Origin: Lingula anatina
Lineage: Eukaryota; Brachiopoda; Lingulata; Lingulida; Lingulidae
Assembly (NCBI RefSeq): GCF_001039355.2
Contig: NW_019775932.1
Location: 20,297-84,296 of the forward strand
Direction: 5' to 3'
DNA: 64,000 nt
Numbering within the stretch: the first letter of the stretch is position 1; every line of letters begins with the position of its first letter. Both the position numbers and the translations under genes were made by a program. The notes beneath the pieces are model-generated. The model ran no database searches and was not told the origin of the DNA. It worked only from the letters and a program-made list of their open reading frames with translations. Of the stretch, positions 11,151 through 22,880 are shown one piece after another.

Positions 11151-12334
11151 AAGATACACGTTTTGTACGGAATCCTTTGCCAGATATACTGAAATATGAC
11201 ATATAACATATAATAAAACTCAAATATATACTAATAATTAGGGCTTAACTTAAATCCTCACAGTGTGGGTTTTTAAACACGTTGGGAACTGTATACATTA
11301 ACAACATCTTGTTGAACATATCAGAGGACAAACACCGGTTCTGATCATATTTAACAGATAAATGCCCTGAAGTTATCTTCTTTTTTTTTTTTTTCATTCA
11401 GCCTTTCCCCTTCCCGGGGGTCGCCTCAACAGATATTATCTCTCCATTACATTATTTCTGCACATGATCCTCTTTTACTACAACCTCCTGCATATTTTCC
11501 CTATAAGCATCTGTAAATATTCCCCTTTCCCCCTTGTTTTATCTTTCCTCATGGCTTCATTGTCAGCATTCTTAGCCTCACGTTTCTTCCCTCCAACCGA
11601 CCAGACATGCTGAAACTGTCGGTCTTATCTGTGATGACCGGAAAAAAATATGTCTGGTTTGGTAAAAAAAATTATACTCACTCGGTTTAAATATCTGGCA
11701 AGAGATTTAAAAGCGACCACGTTGAATCTGCAGTCATTTTTGTGACACATTTTTCGAATGAAAAACAATAAAAACTCAAAGCGTCTATTTACTCATATTA
11801 AGTCTTCTACTTAATCCGTTTTATCTGATCATAAAGGGACTGATATACTGCATAGTCTTCTTTATTAGAATAAACATTAAACAACATACAAGTACTAATA
11901 GGTGAGACCATACAAGTGAGACCCTGGGGTTAGTTGGTGCTCGTCAATATATCAAAAAAGTAACTATGAGGTTTAAAAAAGGATCACATAATCCTTCAAA
12001 GTTATCGTATCTAATAGTGCCAAGAAAGGGCAGTCGACAATGGTTTGTGGAATGAATAACGTTTGATATGTTAGTTATTTTTCAAACAGAGTTTAATTAT
12101 TCCCTTAATCAGTTTTATATAATCATTAGTTTGTTTTCAAATCGATGCATGCGTTATTTCTATTGATCACACGAGGAATACACACCAGGTGACCTGTAGA
12201 CGTGATACTACATGTGTGGTGAATCAAAGTCGAGAGTTATGTCTCCGCCCCCATTGTTCCTGCACACGGTCCTCTTTCACTTCCAACTCCTACATATTTT
12301 ACATATTAGCATCCATTAATATTACTTTTGCCTT

Positions 12335-12525
12335 TTGAGATCGCCGAGGAGGGTCACTGAGGAATGGGCCACAGAGGAGGGTGGGACACTGATGAGGGTC
12401 ACTGGGGGTCGGGCCACTGAAGAGGGCCCCTCAGGGGGAGGGTCACTGAGGAAGGTCACTGAGGAGGGTGGGCCACTGAGGAGGGTCAGTGAGGAGGGTC
12501 ACTGAGGAGGGTGGGATAAAGCACA
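12335..12525. repeat. G-rich minisatellite
   Basis: Degenerate tandem units of about 15-16 bp built on GAGGAGGGTCACT and GAGGAGGGTGGGCCACT, purine-rich on the + strand. They end just before the duplicated TRIM exon-flank block. Confidence 0.85.
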
Positions 12526-12639
12526 GAGCACTCGGCAGAAGACAGCTACTGGTTTTAGCAGTAGAACACAGCACGTCATCAACACTAAATACACATAAAA
12601 AATATGGATAAACAGCATGTAGATAAATACTCACATATA

Positions 12640-12990
12640 GCGCAATACTGTGGGCGCTTAAAATTGACACAGGCAATTGCCTGTTTTCACATCTTACTAG
12701 TAACAAGAGGTACACTGTGCTCACTTTAATATTTCAATATAAAAGCACACACGAAGCTCCTGTCACCTTAACAGGGGCACACTGGGTGTTTTCTTTCACA
12801 CACAGTACGGTAGAACAGAAATCATACTTCCATGCTCTGCTTAACTTATTTCTAAGTTCAGAGCAAACACAAAACAGCTGAGTCAGTAAACAAATAACTG
12901 CATTATCATTATTTTTTAATCTGCCCTTTACTTTAGTGAGAGCAGCTTCAGAAATGACAAGTCAACTTATTCACCAAAAGAGAGTAAATG
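12640..12990 (+). repeat. TRIM exon-flank duplication, copy 1
   Basis: Matches 15588-15925 in the same orientation at roughly 80 percent by eye, including GCACACACGAAGC, CACCTTAACAGGGGCACACTGGG and the splice-acceptor region TGCCCTTTACTTTAG before GAGAGCAGCTT. In this copy the exon continues into the NHL-coding sequence; in the other it decays after about 50 bases. Confidence 0.8.
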
Positions 12991-14088
12991 CTTTCCCAAC
13001 TCCAGAAACACCCGTTGAGATATCCTACAGCCCTGGTAAGATATCTGCAGCTGGACTGGAAGCCATGTTAGGAAATGTGACGGTACAGTCACAACACCTA
13101 GTAGCTGAGCAGGGAACATCGGTCACAGTAGTTGGGTCACAGTACCCGCCAGTAACTGAACAGGCAACAGCGGTCACAGTAGTTGGGTCACAGTACCCGC
13201 CAGCAACTGAACAGGGAACAACGGTCTCTGTAGCTGAGTCACAATACCCATCTTTTGGGAGGACAACGTCTTCTGTATATCTTCCCATTTTTTTTAGAGA
13301 CGACAGGATGTGTGCATTCTTTTAGTCCAAAACTGAAACATGACAGCGTAATCAAAATAAGTGGATTAGCCATAGATGAGGAACAAGTGTTTGTAGTTGA
13401 TAATGGAATTGGCAGAACAAGAATATTTTCGCATACTGGGGAATTCAAGTTCGAGATAAAACTAAAAAACCCAGAAGATGTAGCACTGTCACAGACTGGT
13501 GGGCTCTACATAACATCACAGGGTTACACATGTGTCAAAGTGTACTCCACCAGTGGTGAGCACGTGACAACCATGGGTAGGGGTCAGATGGAGAAGCGAA
13601 ATGGTATTACACTGAATTTACAAGGTCATGTGATGGTTTGTGACAGGGATAGGAGATCTATCTTCACATTCCATGCAGACAGTGGACAGCTCCTAAACAC
13701 TATTCCACTCAGTATGTGTGAGGAACCAGGCTACATCACAGTGAACAGTGTGAATGATAAAATTGTGATATCAGACTGGGGAAATGACTGTGTACATGTA
13801 CTGTCACCTAGTGGTGATCAGCTGTACCAGTATGGCACACGAGGCAGCGGTGATGGTCAGCTGGATGGACCATGTGGAGTGTGCACAGACAGCTTTGGTT
13901 ACATTTTCATTGCTGACACGTGGAACCACAGGATAGTGGCATTGAATCCACAAGGGCAGTTTATCAGATACATTGCCACTAAGAAGGATGGGTTGTGGTG
14001 CCCCACAGCATTAGCCATCAACCCTGCTGCCCAGCTAGTGGTGGCAGAGAAATGGGGTAAAGTTAAGACATTCCAGTACCTACAATAA
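12937..14088 (+). pseudogene. TRIM-NHL family C-terminal exon, frame-disrupted
   Basis: A likely acceptor (CTTTACTTTAG, ending 12936) opens a phase-1 exon. Frame 1 runs to 13327 and includes three 18-residue tandem units around VTVVGSQYPP. A second frame, open from before 13255 to the stop at 14086-14088, encodes a six-bladed NHL-type propeller, with blades such as ISGLAIDEEQVFVVDNG, CGVCTDSFGYIFIADTWNHR and a final AINPAAQLVVAEKWG. The two frames overlap around a run of eight T at about 13288, so a one-base change there, or a sequencing error, would explain the break. The domain is the substrate- or RNA-binding end of TRIM2/3/71-like proteins. RING, B-box and coiled coil are not upstream in this window. 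It could still be an active gene if the shift is an error. Confidence 0.75.
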
Positions 14089-14310
14089 CTACTGATCACA
14101 TGGTGAACAGATAAAAAATATACCATAAATTGCGTGTGGGAGTCCCATTTTGACTCACTGTGCTCTTTTCTTCATAGTTTCCACTAAGACTTTGCAGTGT
14201 TTGTTCAACAAATCGAGTTTCAAGAAGAGCCATGTCTAATATCGGTACCGTCATGTACAAAATACAGTAATCAAGAGGGCCATGTCCTTTTTTGGTACCT
14301 TTTTGTAAGA

Positions 14311-14316
14311 AATAAA
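14311..14316 (+). promoter_or_regulatory. Possible polyadenylation signal
   Basis: AATAAA 223 bases after the NHL stop codon, followed by a T-rich stretch. This is a plausible 3' end for the TRIM-NHL transcript. Confidence 0.4.
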
Positions 14317-14639
14317 GATATTTATGCAGTTTATTGGTGTGTTCATGTAGTAAATATAAAAGCCAAATAGATAGTTATAAAGACAGCTGGGTAATTCTAT
14401 ATCAACTCATCAAATGGAGGTACCTCCTTCAAGATATTGATGAGGTTCAGATATTCTATAGAAGTTATAGGAGCTTTAAAAGAACTTCAGATTGATATCT
14501 CATCTGTTTTTAGAGTTATGATGATCCAAAGTTGTGACTAGCTCAAGGCTGGCTGTGCCTCAAATGATATTTAACATTTCTTGTTGCAAAGTACCTTTAT
14601 GTTGCAAATAAATGCAGTTTATCAGTACCTACATGGGTC

Positions 14640-15040
14640 TTTTCAGTGCCTCTTATACTGAGTATATCCAGCCTCTTTCACATGACGGTGGAGTCCAACT
14701 TCCGCTCAAACCATAACAAATCCATGCATGATTTGGACTCTGGGAAAAACTAAAAAATAGCTAACATCATTCGCAATTATCAGCACAACGTACAAAGACT
14801 GATTTCTATTTTGAAACTCGTGGCTTTCTAATGCTCCTATTTCATACAGACCACGAATCCATCGAATTGCCAGGAATTGACCAATTCCAGGATTCGTGGT
14901 TGAATCGTTATCAGTCCGTGAAGTTCTTAACAGATTCGTACATATTCGTAGCCAGTTCTTGCAATTCTTGATCAATCACGAACTGATTACGAATCAACCA
15001 AATCCTGAAATCCTGAAATCTGTCAATTCCTGGCGTTTTT
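14640..15040. repeat. Short inverted-repeat element, boundaries uncertain
   Basis: Contains CCAGGAATTGACCAATTCCAGG at about 14870-14893 and an inverted CTGTCAATTCCTGGCG at about 15020-15035, with several CGAATC/GATTCG words between. It may be a MITE, but clean ends and a target duplication could not be found. Confidence 0.35.
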
Positions 15041-15590
15041 GGTGTGTTGACACATGGTCTAAAGGTAGGTAGCAGAAATAACAATGTGAAATTAGATTCA
15101 ACCGTCCCAGGACCACACCCCAAGTAAAAAAGAAATGCCGTCCACATCCCAAATGATACTGTTGCTACGTTTCATATTTTAACTCTGATGGCTGATACAA
15201 TGTCACCCCATGTCACAATAAATTTCTTACGATAGTGTATTAATCACCTACGTTTTTATTTCCTTATTCTTAAGATATAAGGGTAGATAGGAGATAAATA
15301 CGAAGTAAAAAGTACAATCAACCACACCTAAGGACGGTCACACCCCAATTTACAAATTACACATGCCTAACAATATCTTTATTATTCCCGGGCGTTTCAC
15401 TAATGGTTAAGGAAATTACAATGAGAAATAATTTAAAATTCCCCCGCCCCTGGGGCAGCCTAACCAGTTTCGGCGTACCTAGTCGAAGCTAAATCGTCCC
15501 CCCTCCAAGTCTACTTGTTTCGTACTTCAAACTGTTTCAGGGACTTACATGTAGAAAAAAATCCTGGTTGCAAAATGCTGCTCTACAGCG
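15040..15590. repeat. Dispersed repeat family, copy 3
   Basis: Shares with 7138-7760 and 8370-9090 the blocks TAGGTAGCAGAAATA, AACCACACC, GGACGGTCACACCCC and the end segment CTGTTTCAGGGACTTA followed by GGTTGCAAAATGC. It lies immediately before the second TRIM exon-flank block. Confidence 0.6.
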
Positions 15591-15925
15591 CTTAAAACTG
15601 ACATAGGCAAATTGCCTGCTTTCAAATCTTTCCAGTAACAAGAGGTACACTGTGTTCCCTTAATATTTCCATATAAAAGCACACACGAAGCACCTGTCAC
15701 CTTAACAGGGGCACACTGGGCGATTTCTTTCACACAGTAGAACAGAAATCGTGCTCCCATGCTCTGTTTAACTTATTTCTTCAACCTAAGCTTAGAGCAA
15801 ACATAAAACGGCTGAGTCAGCAAACAAAAGACCGCTTTATTCTTTTCAATCTGCCCTTTACTTTAGTGAGAGCAGCTTTAGAAATGACAAGTCAACTTAT
15901 TTACTAAAAGAGAGTAAATGCTACA
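15588..15925 (+). repeat. TRIM exon-flank duplication, copy 2 (truncated)
   Basis: Homologous to 12640-12990, including the acceptor CTTTACTTTAG and the first codons of the exon. An in-frame stop (ACTAAAAG in place of ACCAAAAG) and then unrelated sequence follow, so no product is made. Confidence 0.8.
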
Positions 15926-16159
15926 CACTGCATACTGCAAGCATTACGTTAAAACATTTCGTTTATTATAATAACGAAAAAAAAATATAGACAAAAAAAA
16001 AAAAAAACTTTAGCCAAAAGGGAAGTAAATTTCACACAAATCTAGAAAAAAAGCATATATCTGATCCATGGCTGTATTTCTATAACCTGAGCTTTTAAAT
16101 GTAAACATAATATCACTACTTCGATCACCAATCAATACACAATGGGTATTCCTAATTAT

Positions 16160-16260
16160 CTCACAGTAGTTGCTATGGTCGAGTCAGCTTCAGGTCATAA
16201 ACAAACGCCATATTTTCCTCTACTTTGAGCAGTTCTTAAAGTGACAAGAAGAAAAAAGAT
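16160..16260 (+). repeat. TRIM-cluster 5'-flank repeat, copy 2
   Basis: Contains GTTGCTATGGTCGAGTCAGC and CATAAACAAACGCCATATTTTCCTCTACTTTGAGCAG-type sequence shared with 11030-11150 and 18110-18225. It sits about 180 bp upstream of the RING-coding start, consistent with a 5' UTR or promoter region. Confidence 0.6.
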
Positions 16261-16381
16261 GCACTTTTCAGGGATTACATCGAAACCATTTTGACAGCAG
16301 ACCAGTCAAAGGGTAGGCTGAGTGATATGTGCTATCAAAGCTGCAGCGCAAGGAAGTAAATAGGGAATTGAGAATTTTTGA

Positions 16382-16955
16382 ATGAGTGATTCAAAAATCA
16401 ATAAAATTTCTATAACTTGTAACGTTACAAAAAGACATTCAGACATGGCAGAAGCACTAGCAGCAGCTTTCACAGATAATCTTTTGACATGTAGCATCTG
16501 TTTGGAAGAGTACGAGGACCTCCGTGTGCTGCATTGCTACCATACATTTTGCTTCGGTTATATGTGACCATGCTTCGCGCACAGTGGCTCCAAATTTATG
16601 TGTCCCACTTCTAGAGAAGAGATCCAGTTTCCAGCTGGTGGATTAATCAACTGAAAAATATTTTTTCTTCAAGGCCAAGGACAACACAAACAAGCAACGA
16701 GATAGACAGGCATTAGAAGAGGAACAGGCCAATGTAGCAACAGTGACACAAGACATTGCACAGATGACCATCCGTTGTGAAAAACATCGTGATAAAGAAT
16801 TAGAATACTACTGTAAAGATGGCGATACTGTTATATGTGGGAAGTGTATAGCAACAGGACATTGGGGACATCGTATTTCATCAGTTCAGCAAGTTGCAAA
16901 AATTAACAGAGATAAAATTAAAGCTGAGAACCATGGAAACAACGAACAGGTTTAA
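16382..16955 (+). pseudogene. TRIM RING and B-box relic
   Basis: An ATG at 16445 starts MAEALAAAFTDNLLTCSICLEEY, the beginning of a TRIM RING finger (C-x2-C, then HCYHTFC). A TGA at 16568 interrupts the RING. Past it, in the same frame, MCPTSREE shows the last RING cysteine changed to serine, then another stop. In a different frame, 16743-16955 encodes QMTIRCEKHRDKELEYYCKDGD and CGKCIATGHWGH, a well-preserved type-2 B-box. Stops, a frameshift and a lost zinc ligand make this a pseudogene. It would be the N-terminal half of the same family whose NHL half lies at 12937-14088, but it is downstream of it, so it represents a separate paralogue. Confidence 0.85.
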
Positions 16956-17870
16956 TTTTTTTAAATAGTGACTGCTAGTCCTTGTATGTTTATTGTCGAC
17001 CAAACTGTCTCAGTATTGTGGAAACGACTGGCATCATACCCCGGGAAGCGGATTAAGATAGGTCAGTACAACATCTATACATTGTTGCTTGCCAAACTGT
17101 TAGCGAATACTAGTGACAGAACCCATAAGACTTATATACCTACATCGTTTTTTAAAATATCACATAATAATATGCCATATATTTGAGTAGCAAATTTTAT
17201 TAGCGACTTTTGTACCCTAATACACCCCTTCATCCCTTCCCTTCAAAAAAAAAAAAAAAAAATTCAAATGCTGCTGGTTAAGGGTAGTGAGGTATGTTGG
17301 GGGAGAAGGGGGGTAATTTTAACAACACTGCTTATGATATTTATCCGTTAAATATAAGTAAAAAAAATTGCATGTCCTCAGATAATTTCAATAATAGCTA
17401 GTACATGTACCTCATATGTGTTTCAAATGTTTTTCTTTGGCTCTATGAGATGAAATCCATTTTATAATAAACTACATGTGATGGAAAGATCATGCCAAAA
17501 ATACCAGAGGCATCTAGTTTCCCTCAGTGTTTGGAAGCCCTTTTACCTTTACTGGGTCACTTTGGGGGGTCTCTTTCATACGCTTTTAGTACTACACAGT
17601 AAAATAAAAATACTGGCAGGAATAGTTTTATTTGCTCAACCTGAGCTCAGGTTAATATGCTACAACTGTGTCACCAGGCTTAATATTCTTTGTGTGCCAA
17701 ATGCTATTGTGAGGTCAACTTTATAATCAATTATCAATGTTTTCATTTACCTTATCAATAGAGGAGAAATAATAACACTGCATACTGCAAGAAATATGTT
17801 TAAAACATGCAGAAACTATTGATGATGCAACCATTGTGAGTGCGTGTATGTATGATTGATGTGCACATGC
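16956..17870. other. No gene recognised
   Basis: Open frames of 72 and 82 codons show no domain. Poly-A (about 17245-17263) and G-rich patches occur. This could be intronic relic of the TRIM pseudogene, but there is no coding evidence. Confidence 0.5.
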
Positions 17871-17875
17871 ATGCG

Positions 17876-17932
17876 TGTACGTGTGTGTGTTTCTCTGCGT
17901 GTGTGTGTGTGTAAGTGTGTGTAAGTGTGTAA
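17876..17932. repeat. (GT)n microsatellite
   Basis: Imperfect GT/TGTG tract interrupted by TTTCTCTGC and TAAG. Confidence 0.9.
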
Positions 17933-18109
17933 GGTTATTTATCCCTCTCAAATAAAACTTTGACCAAATATCCCTCTATAATAAATGTAATGGCCATTAA
18001 AATCGAGCAGGTATTTTTTCCCATAAAACACGACAGAAATACCTGCATGCATGGCTCTATTTATATAACCCGAGCAAACACAATACAACTACGTCTACAG
18101 CCAATACAC

Positions 18110-18225
18110 AGTAGAGGTTCCTTTTGACCTCAAGGTCGCTATGTGGAGGCCAACGTCAGGTAATTAAGAGACGCCATGTTTTTCTCCACTGTTGAGCAGT
18201 TCTAAAAGGAGCAAGAAAGAAAAAG
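18110..18225 (+). repeat. TRIM-cluster 5'-flank repeat, copy 3
   Basis: Third copy of the block, with CGCCATGTTTTTCTCCACTG and GAGCAGTTCTAAAAGGAGCAAG. It is preceded at 18026-18070 by CGACAGAAATACCTGCATG and ATGGCTCTATTTATATAACC, which also recur at 16055-16090 and 41605-41650. No TRIM coding sequence follows. Confidence 0.6.
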
Positions 18226-18639
18226 ACGTATGAAAGCAATTCAGCGAGAAATTCCTTGGAGATAGAGCGATGTTGTTTGATCATTTTAGGTATGGGGACC
18301 TTTAATTTAGTAAATTGATAATTATTCTCTCATTCCCTGTCTCTGTATCCAGGCCTTCCTAACTACCTGTCTCGGCACCGAATGATTCTGAATTCACCGG
18401 TATATCGGACCACACTAACCATTTTAAAGGCGTGCGCGTACGCACTTTAGGTCTGATATCAAGAATCCTCCTGATATATGTAATATATATTTCCCGAATC
18501 AGCGTGGGTTATGAGGCATAGACGAGGGTGTAGCACGAGTGAATTAAAAATAATGAAAAAAATATTTTGTTAGTCCAGTTCAAAACCTCCATCCAAAATA
18601 AGAATGATGTGTTTTTTTTCTTCAGTCAACAGCTAATAT

Positions 18640-18700
18640 TGAGATAGTTTTTACCTCCAATATGTCGATGTCTAGCAGGAAATTTTCATCAGGGAATGAG
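18640..18700 (-). ncRNA. Degenerate hammerhead-like 3' segment of Penelope-like element
   Basis: On the minus strand CTGATGA (18692-18686) is followed by AAATTTCCTGCTAGACATCG, which resembles stem II with loop, but the second strand and the GAAAC block are mutated. It lies downstream of the GIY-YIG coding end on the same strand, where such elements carry ribozyme-bearing terminal repeats. It is a relic only. Confidence 0.35.
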
Positions 18701-18746
18701 GCTATCCAGGTGAATAGCCTCTTTTCAGGAGATATACTCCTACCAC

Positions 18747-19075
18747 CTATTGTTTTAGGAAAGGGATGTAGAGGTCAGGGAGGATGGCACCATCATTTCT
18801 GTTGGCCCCTGTCTTTTTGATGTGGATTGATTCTAGGACCTTTCTGTAATTTTCTCTTGGTGCAATGTCAATCACCTTGATTTTTTTTTTAATAATGGGC
18901 CCATGCGATACCTTGTGTCCGGATTGTTCCTCATGCTGGCTTAATGCCGACTTGCTGTATCTATTATTGACCAATTTTTGATGTTCGGCTATTCTCTCCG
19001 CCACTGTTCTTCCCGTTTCGCCTACATATTTCTCACCACACCCCTTACATTCCATTTCATAGTCAACTCCACATC
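18747..19075 (-). pseudogene. Penelope-like element, GIY-YIG endonuclease C-terminus
   Basis: The minus strand encodes CKGCGEKYVGETGRTVAERI, then EHQKLVNNRYSKSALSQHEE, then a C-terminal ESIHIKKTGANRNDG. These are the zinc-binding CxxC, the YVG motif, the catalytic arginine and the later glutamate/asparagine of the GIY-YIG nuclease fused to Penelope-like reverse transcriptases. The reverse transcriptase should lie at higher coordinates but is absent past about 19080, so this is a 5'-truncated retrocopy. The open frame is intact over about 105 codons and ends in TGA-free sequence to the stop near 18747. A bacterial or viral GIY-YIG is much less likely. Confidence 0.85.
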
Positions 19076-19099
19076 ATTCCTATAACATAACACAGCTGT

Positions 19100-20580
19100 T
19101 GAAATTCTTCTCTGACTCTTTCCAGAATCCTTGGACTGTGTAGTACATGCTAATGATGTCAGAGGAAATGTTCAATGAACTTTAATGCAAAAAAGGAAAA
19201 GCGTATATACTTTTGATAGTATGTCATATTTTTATTCGTTAGACTGAAATCCACTATGACATTTAAAGCTTTACGAGTCTTAAAACAAGTTAAATATGTT
19301 GTATAGACTTTTTGCATTATATTTTAAAGTTTTTTTTTTATATATTGGATATTTATTCGTGCACATTTAACATTTTCTTACCGGTATCACCCCTCAATAA
19401 AATTGCTAACTTTTGGACACTTCCATTTCATACAGCTGGGTCTATATACTGTCCTTTGCAAGTTTTATTGTAAATTTCGAAGTTCATAAACTTCACCTTA
19501 TAAACATGTAAAGGTAAAAGCTCGATTTTGGTTGGGACCCTTTGCCCTTACGTTAAAAAGAGCACCTTATATCATGTAAAGTAAACCTGAAAAGAGTATA
19601 TGTATATTTTAAAAAGTGCCACACAGGTGCAGTTGGTGCACGCTATTTCTCGCTGACACACATGACAATCAATTGCTCCTGCTGAGTACCCCGTGCCTTT
19701 TTTTTCTCAACTGGGCCACGTACACCAGGCTTATGTCAATACAGCTGAATGCCTTTCATTCGATAGCTCAATTGATTAAGTTCACCTTGGGTCAAACAAC
19801 ACTGCCTCGCCATTGTTTGGAGAATATAAAACATCAAATATTGATAACTGAGAAGCCAGCAAAAAATTAATCGTTAGAGGCGACATTGTTACTTGAAGCT
19901 AAGACAGTGTCGTACATTGATCAATCAGAGGGACCAATTTTGGGGAAAAAAACTGATAAATGCACCTGAAAATACCTGAAAATATGACTATTTGATGACA
20001 ACCTCCTACGGTCGCTATTTTATTCACCTTCCCAGAGCAAATCTTGACGGGATTTAAGTCATATTAGAGGCTGAAAACGGAGTTCTGTCTTTAGTATTGA
20101 AAAGCACAATGTACAAGCTTATCAAAATGCCTTGTTTGGAAACATTTGCCGTGTTCTTTAACACTTGATGACGGCCCTTCAAGATTTGCTTGTAAAACCG
20201 ACTGCTGAACGTTCGAGGTTTGAGAGGTACTGTATGAGGCTTATAACCACCCGTCCCAAAAAAGCTAGATCATTTATGGATATAACACATTTTTGTGCTT
20301 GATACTTCAACTGAACATGGACAAACGGTATTATTTATCCCTGGTCCGAAGCGTCTGTTTTATTTTGATTTTGAAATTACAATTACTTACCGAATATAAT
20401 TAAGCGCTGTCTACATGGAGAAAACAATGGGGATACAGGAGAAAGTTCGCTCTGCAACATATGTAAATCTCGTCTTCCCTTCAACTCCTGGAAATGGTTA
20501 CCGACGAAATGTGGTCAGAGGAATCTTCAATAGAGAGAGAAATTAGCGCCCTTTACCGACTACATTGGTTTGAAAGTCTT
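19100..20580. other. No gene recognised
   Basis: AT-rich, with an 84-codon open frame (19616-19870) lacking any motif. No terminal repeats, tandem arrays or splice-linked exons could be seen. Confidence 0.5.
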
Positions 20581-20587
20581 AGGCTGT

Positions 20588-20792
20588 ATTCCTAGAGCTT
20601 TTGGATCGATCTATCTCCGCGGGGAGTCTCACTAGATTACTGTCAGATAATCTGGCTAAAATGTCCGTCCCGCCTACTACAAGCTGTAAGGGGGTAATTT
20701 ACTTTCGTGTCCGCTTGGCTGACAGCTACTTAGCGTGAACCCCCAGGGAGTAAGGTCGATCTAAAGTAGATCGATCTAATCTCTGGAAATGG
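20588..20792. mobile_element. GATC-rich MITE, copy 3 (inverted)
   Basis: Opposite orientation to 2086-2290. It has GGATCGATCTATC at one end, GTAGATCGATCTAATC at the other, and the internal GTCCGTCCCGCCTACTACAA and CACGCTAAGTA-type blocks complemented. Confidence 0.8.
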
Positions 20793-20807
20793 GGTCTTAG
20801 ATCCCAT

Positions 20808-20872
20808 TCCCACAGATTTTAGATCGATCTATCCCTGTGGGGAGTCTCACTAGATTACTGTCAGCTTAGCCG
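20808..20872. mobile_element. GATC-rich MITE, partial copy
   Basis: One end only: CCCATTCCCACAGATTTTAG, then ATCGATCTATCCC and GGGGAGTCTCACTAGATTAC. It lies 16 bp after the full copy, so either a nested or a tandem insertion was later truncated. Confidence 0.75.
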
Positions 20873-20889
20873 GTGTGAACGGTGTGAAG

Positions 20890-21030
20890 TCCTGGGAATG
20901 CAAGTCTAGAGGTCTAGCATATCTAGAAATGGATGTCCATACGTTACTAGGATTTAACGTCCGTGGGACAACAGTTACTAAGGAATGCAAGTCCCATGGC
21001 AAGTAATGCAAGTCCGGATAGGACCTGTTT
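20890..21030. repeat. AATGCAAGTCC-type short repeats
   Basis: Three spaced copies of GGAATGCAAGTC(C/T) within 120 bp, related in wording to 28370-28540 and 29128-29240. The function is unknown. Confidence 0.45.
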
Positions 21031-21445
21031 TCCTGTTTTATACTAGGACTATATGTCAGATTTGACTTTTTCTCTCACACTCACATGGAAGTTACATATG
21101 GTAAATAATAATATGTGTATTAAAATGACCTGTATTTGCTTTATGAAATATATTGCCATGTTCAATCTGAAATAATCATTACAATACAATATGTATTCAT
21201 AAATGTAAATTAATGACAATCCCTTTCATCTGCAAGTGAAGTTTGACGGAGAAAAGCAATAATTAAAGCACACACAATGGAAAAAAGAAGTGTCACCCCT
21301 ACCGAACCAATACTATGTGGGAGATAAATGAATGTGGAATAATATGCTCTTGGTATCATTTTATTAATATCAAATTTCACAAAAAATATCACAAAATGAG
21401 AACAAAATATACATTCTACCAAAATGTGCAGTTTCAAGTCCAAAA

Positions 21446-22095
21446 TTAGTACTTAGTGGCATAGCCACGTGAGCTAATAATAGGTGCCAGTGTACGAAGC
21501 AAGGTTTCAAATAATTGTCTGATGAGTTCAGGGCTTATGCTGGCCCAAGCATGAAACACTGAATATAATAGAGTTTCTCTGCTGGTTAGACGGGCATTTG
21601 TTAAAAGTTTTGATATATCATTCCACACATTTTCTATTATGTTTGCACCCGGACTCTGGTCAGGCCACATCACCCTGCGAATGTCCTGTTGGTCAAACCA
21701 ATCATCAACTGCTCTGGGCCTGTGACAAGGAGCATTGTCATCCTGGTGAACAAATGGATAATTCCTGTCACCAAACATGTTAGTAATTGATGGTAACAAG
21801 CCTGACTCCAAAACATCGATATATTTCTAGTGATTCCATCAACCACTATCAATTCGCCCACGCCATGGATGCTGATGCAGTCCCACACTATGATGAACAT
21901 GCTGCTCCGGATTCGAAAATCTATTGCTTTTGGTTCAAATGCTTTACCAGCAGTTCGCCAGCATCATACCCATCTGTCATCAGAGGTCAGACCAAAGTGA
22001 CACCCATCAGAAAAAAATATATGGGACCAATTGTCACAGATTGTCTAGCTCCAGATCCTGTTGACCCTAGTTCACTTTACGTTGCCTGTTTTGTA
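21446..22095 (-). pseudogene. Tc1-like transposase, C-terminal half
   Basis: An intact 121-codon frame (21446-21811) carries YPFVHQDDNAPCHRP with the second catalytic aspartate, and WPDQSPGANIIENVWND with the third acidic position. A neighbouring frame (21670-21900) shows MFIIVWDCISIHGVGEL, the usual block with the first aspartate region. The change of frame between them marks at least one indel. Upstream coding sequence is interrupted at 22095 by the nested element. Confidence 0.85.
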
Positions 22096-22880
22096 TAGTT
22101 AGGCGGCTAAGCCAAAAAATTGTGCAAAAGTTGATAAAAGCATGAAACTTTCCACGATGAATGACCATTGGGTGTTTGTCAATTTTGGATCGGGGGGCAA
22201 CTCCAAAATTCACAAGTACCCGGATGAGCAGCTTTCTTAAAATATGCTGACTCAGCATTTTATGTACATCCAGAATTCACGTAAACGAGCACTACCGGCG
22301 TTAATTATGATAACATGAATAAATTTGAGAAACGTATACTAACTGTAAACATCTATTTCAACAAATGTGACGTCATGATGACGTCACTGGGTGATACTGC
22401 ACAATACAAAATGACAAATATCCACTCACTCGCATATGCCAAATAGTCGAACCCTGCAATGATCTTTCCTGTAAGCATTCATTACAGAAATGCATCCTTG
22501 AGGGCTAGAAAGGTTGAGTGGGCTTGATTTCTACTTCCGAGACTTTGAGCATTTTCAATATGGCCGTCAATTTTAGAGAAAATAGAAAAACAACCAAGAG
22601 TTGACAGATATAATTTATTTGTGGCTATTGTGAACACATTTCCCGTCATAAGAACACAGTAGGATAAATGACTGCATACTAGCATGTTTCTATTATTGAA
22701 AAATCAAAATGGCCGCCAACGCATACAGCAGAATATGAAGTACAGCAATATAATCAGTCTATATCTTGTATAATTAGTCTAATTAAAACTTTTTATGCTT
22801 TCGATTTTTCTGTTCATTTGGATTTTTAATTAGCCATGATCCTTACCTATCTTTATCAGCTTGTTTGACACTCAAAAATA
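22096..22880 (+). repeat. Long inverted terminal repeat, left arm
   Basis: Pairs with 27010-27805. Shared landmarks read outside-in are TGTGCAAAAGTTGATAAAAG, GTTTGTCAATTTTGGATCGG, CTGACTCAGCATTTTATGTA, a TGACGTCA-containing segment and AAAATGGCCGCCAA. Similarity fades past about 22880. Minus-strand open frames of 60-70 codons in both arms are shadows of the repeat. Confidence 0.85.

Noticed and set aside
12393-12440. Hammerhead core starting CTGATGA in the G-rich minisatellite
   Set aside because: No GAAA follows at any plausible distance and no stem II forms.
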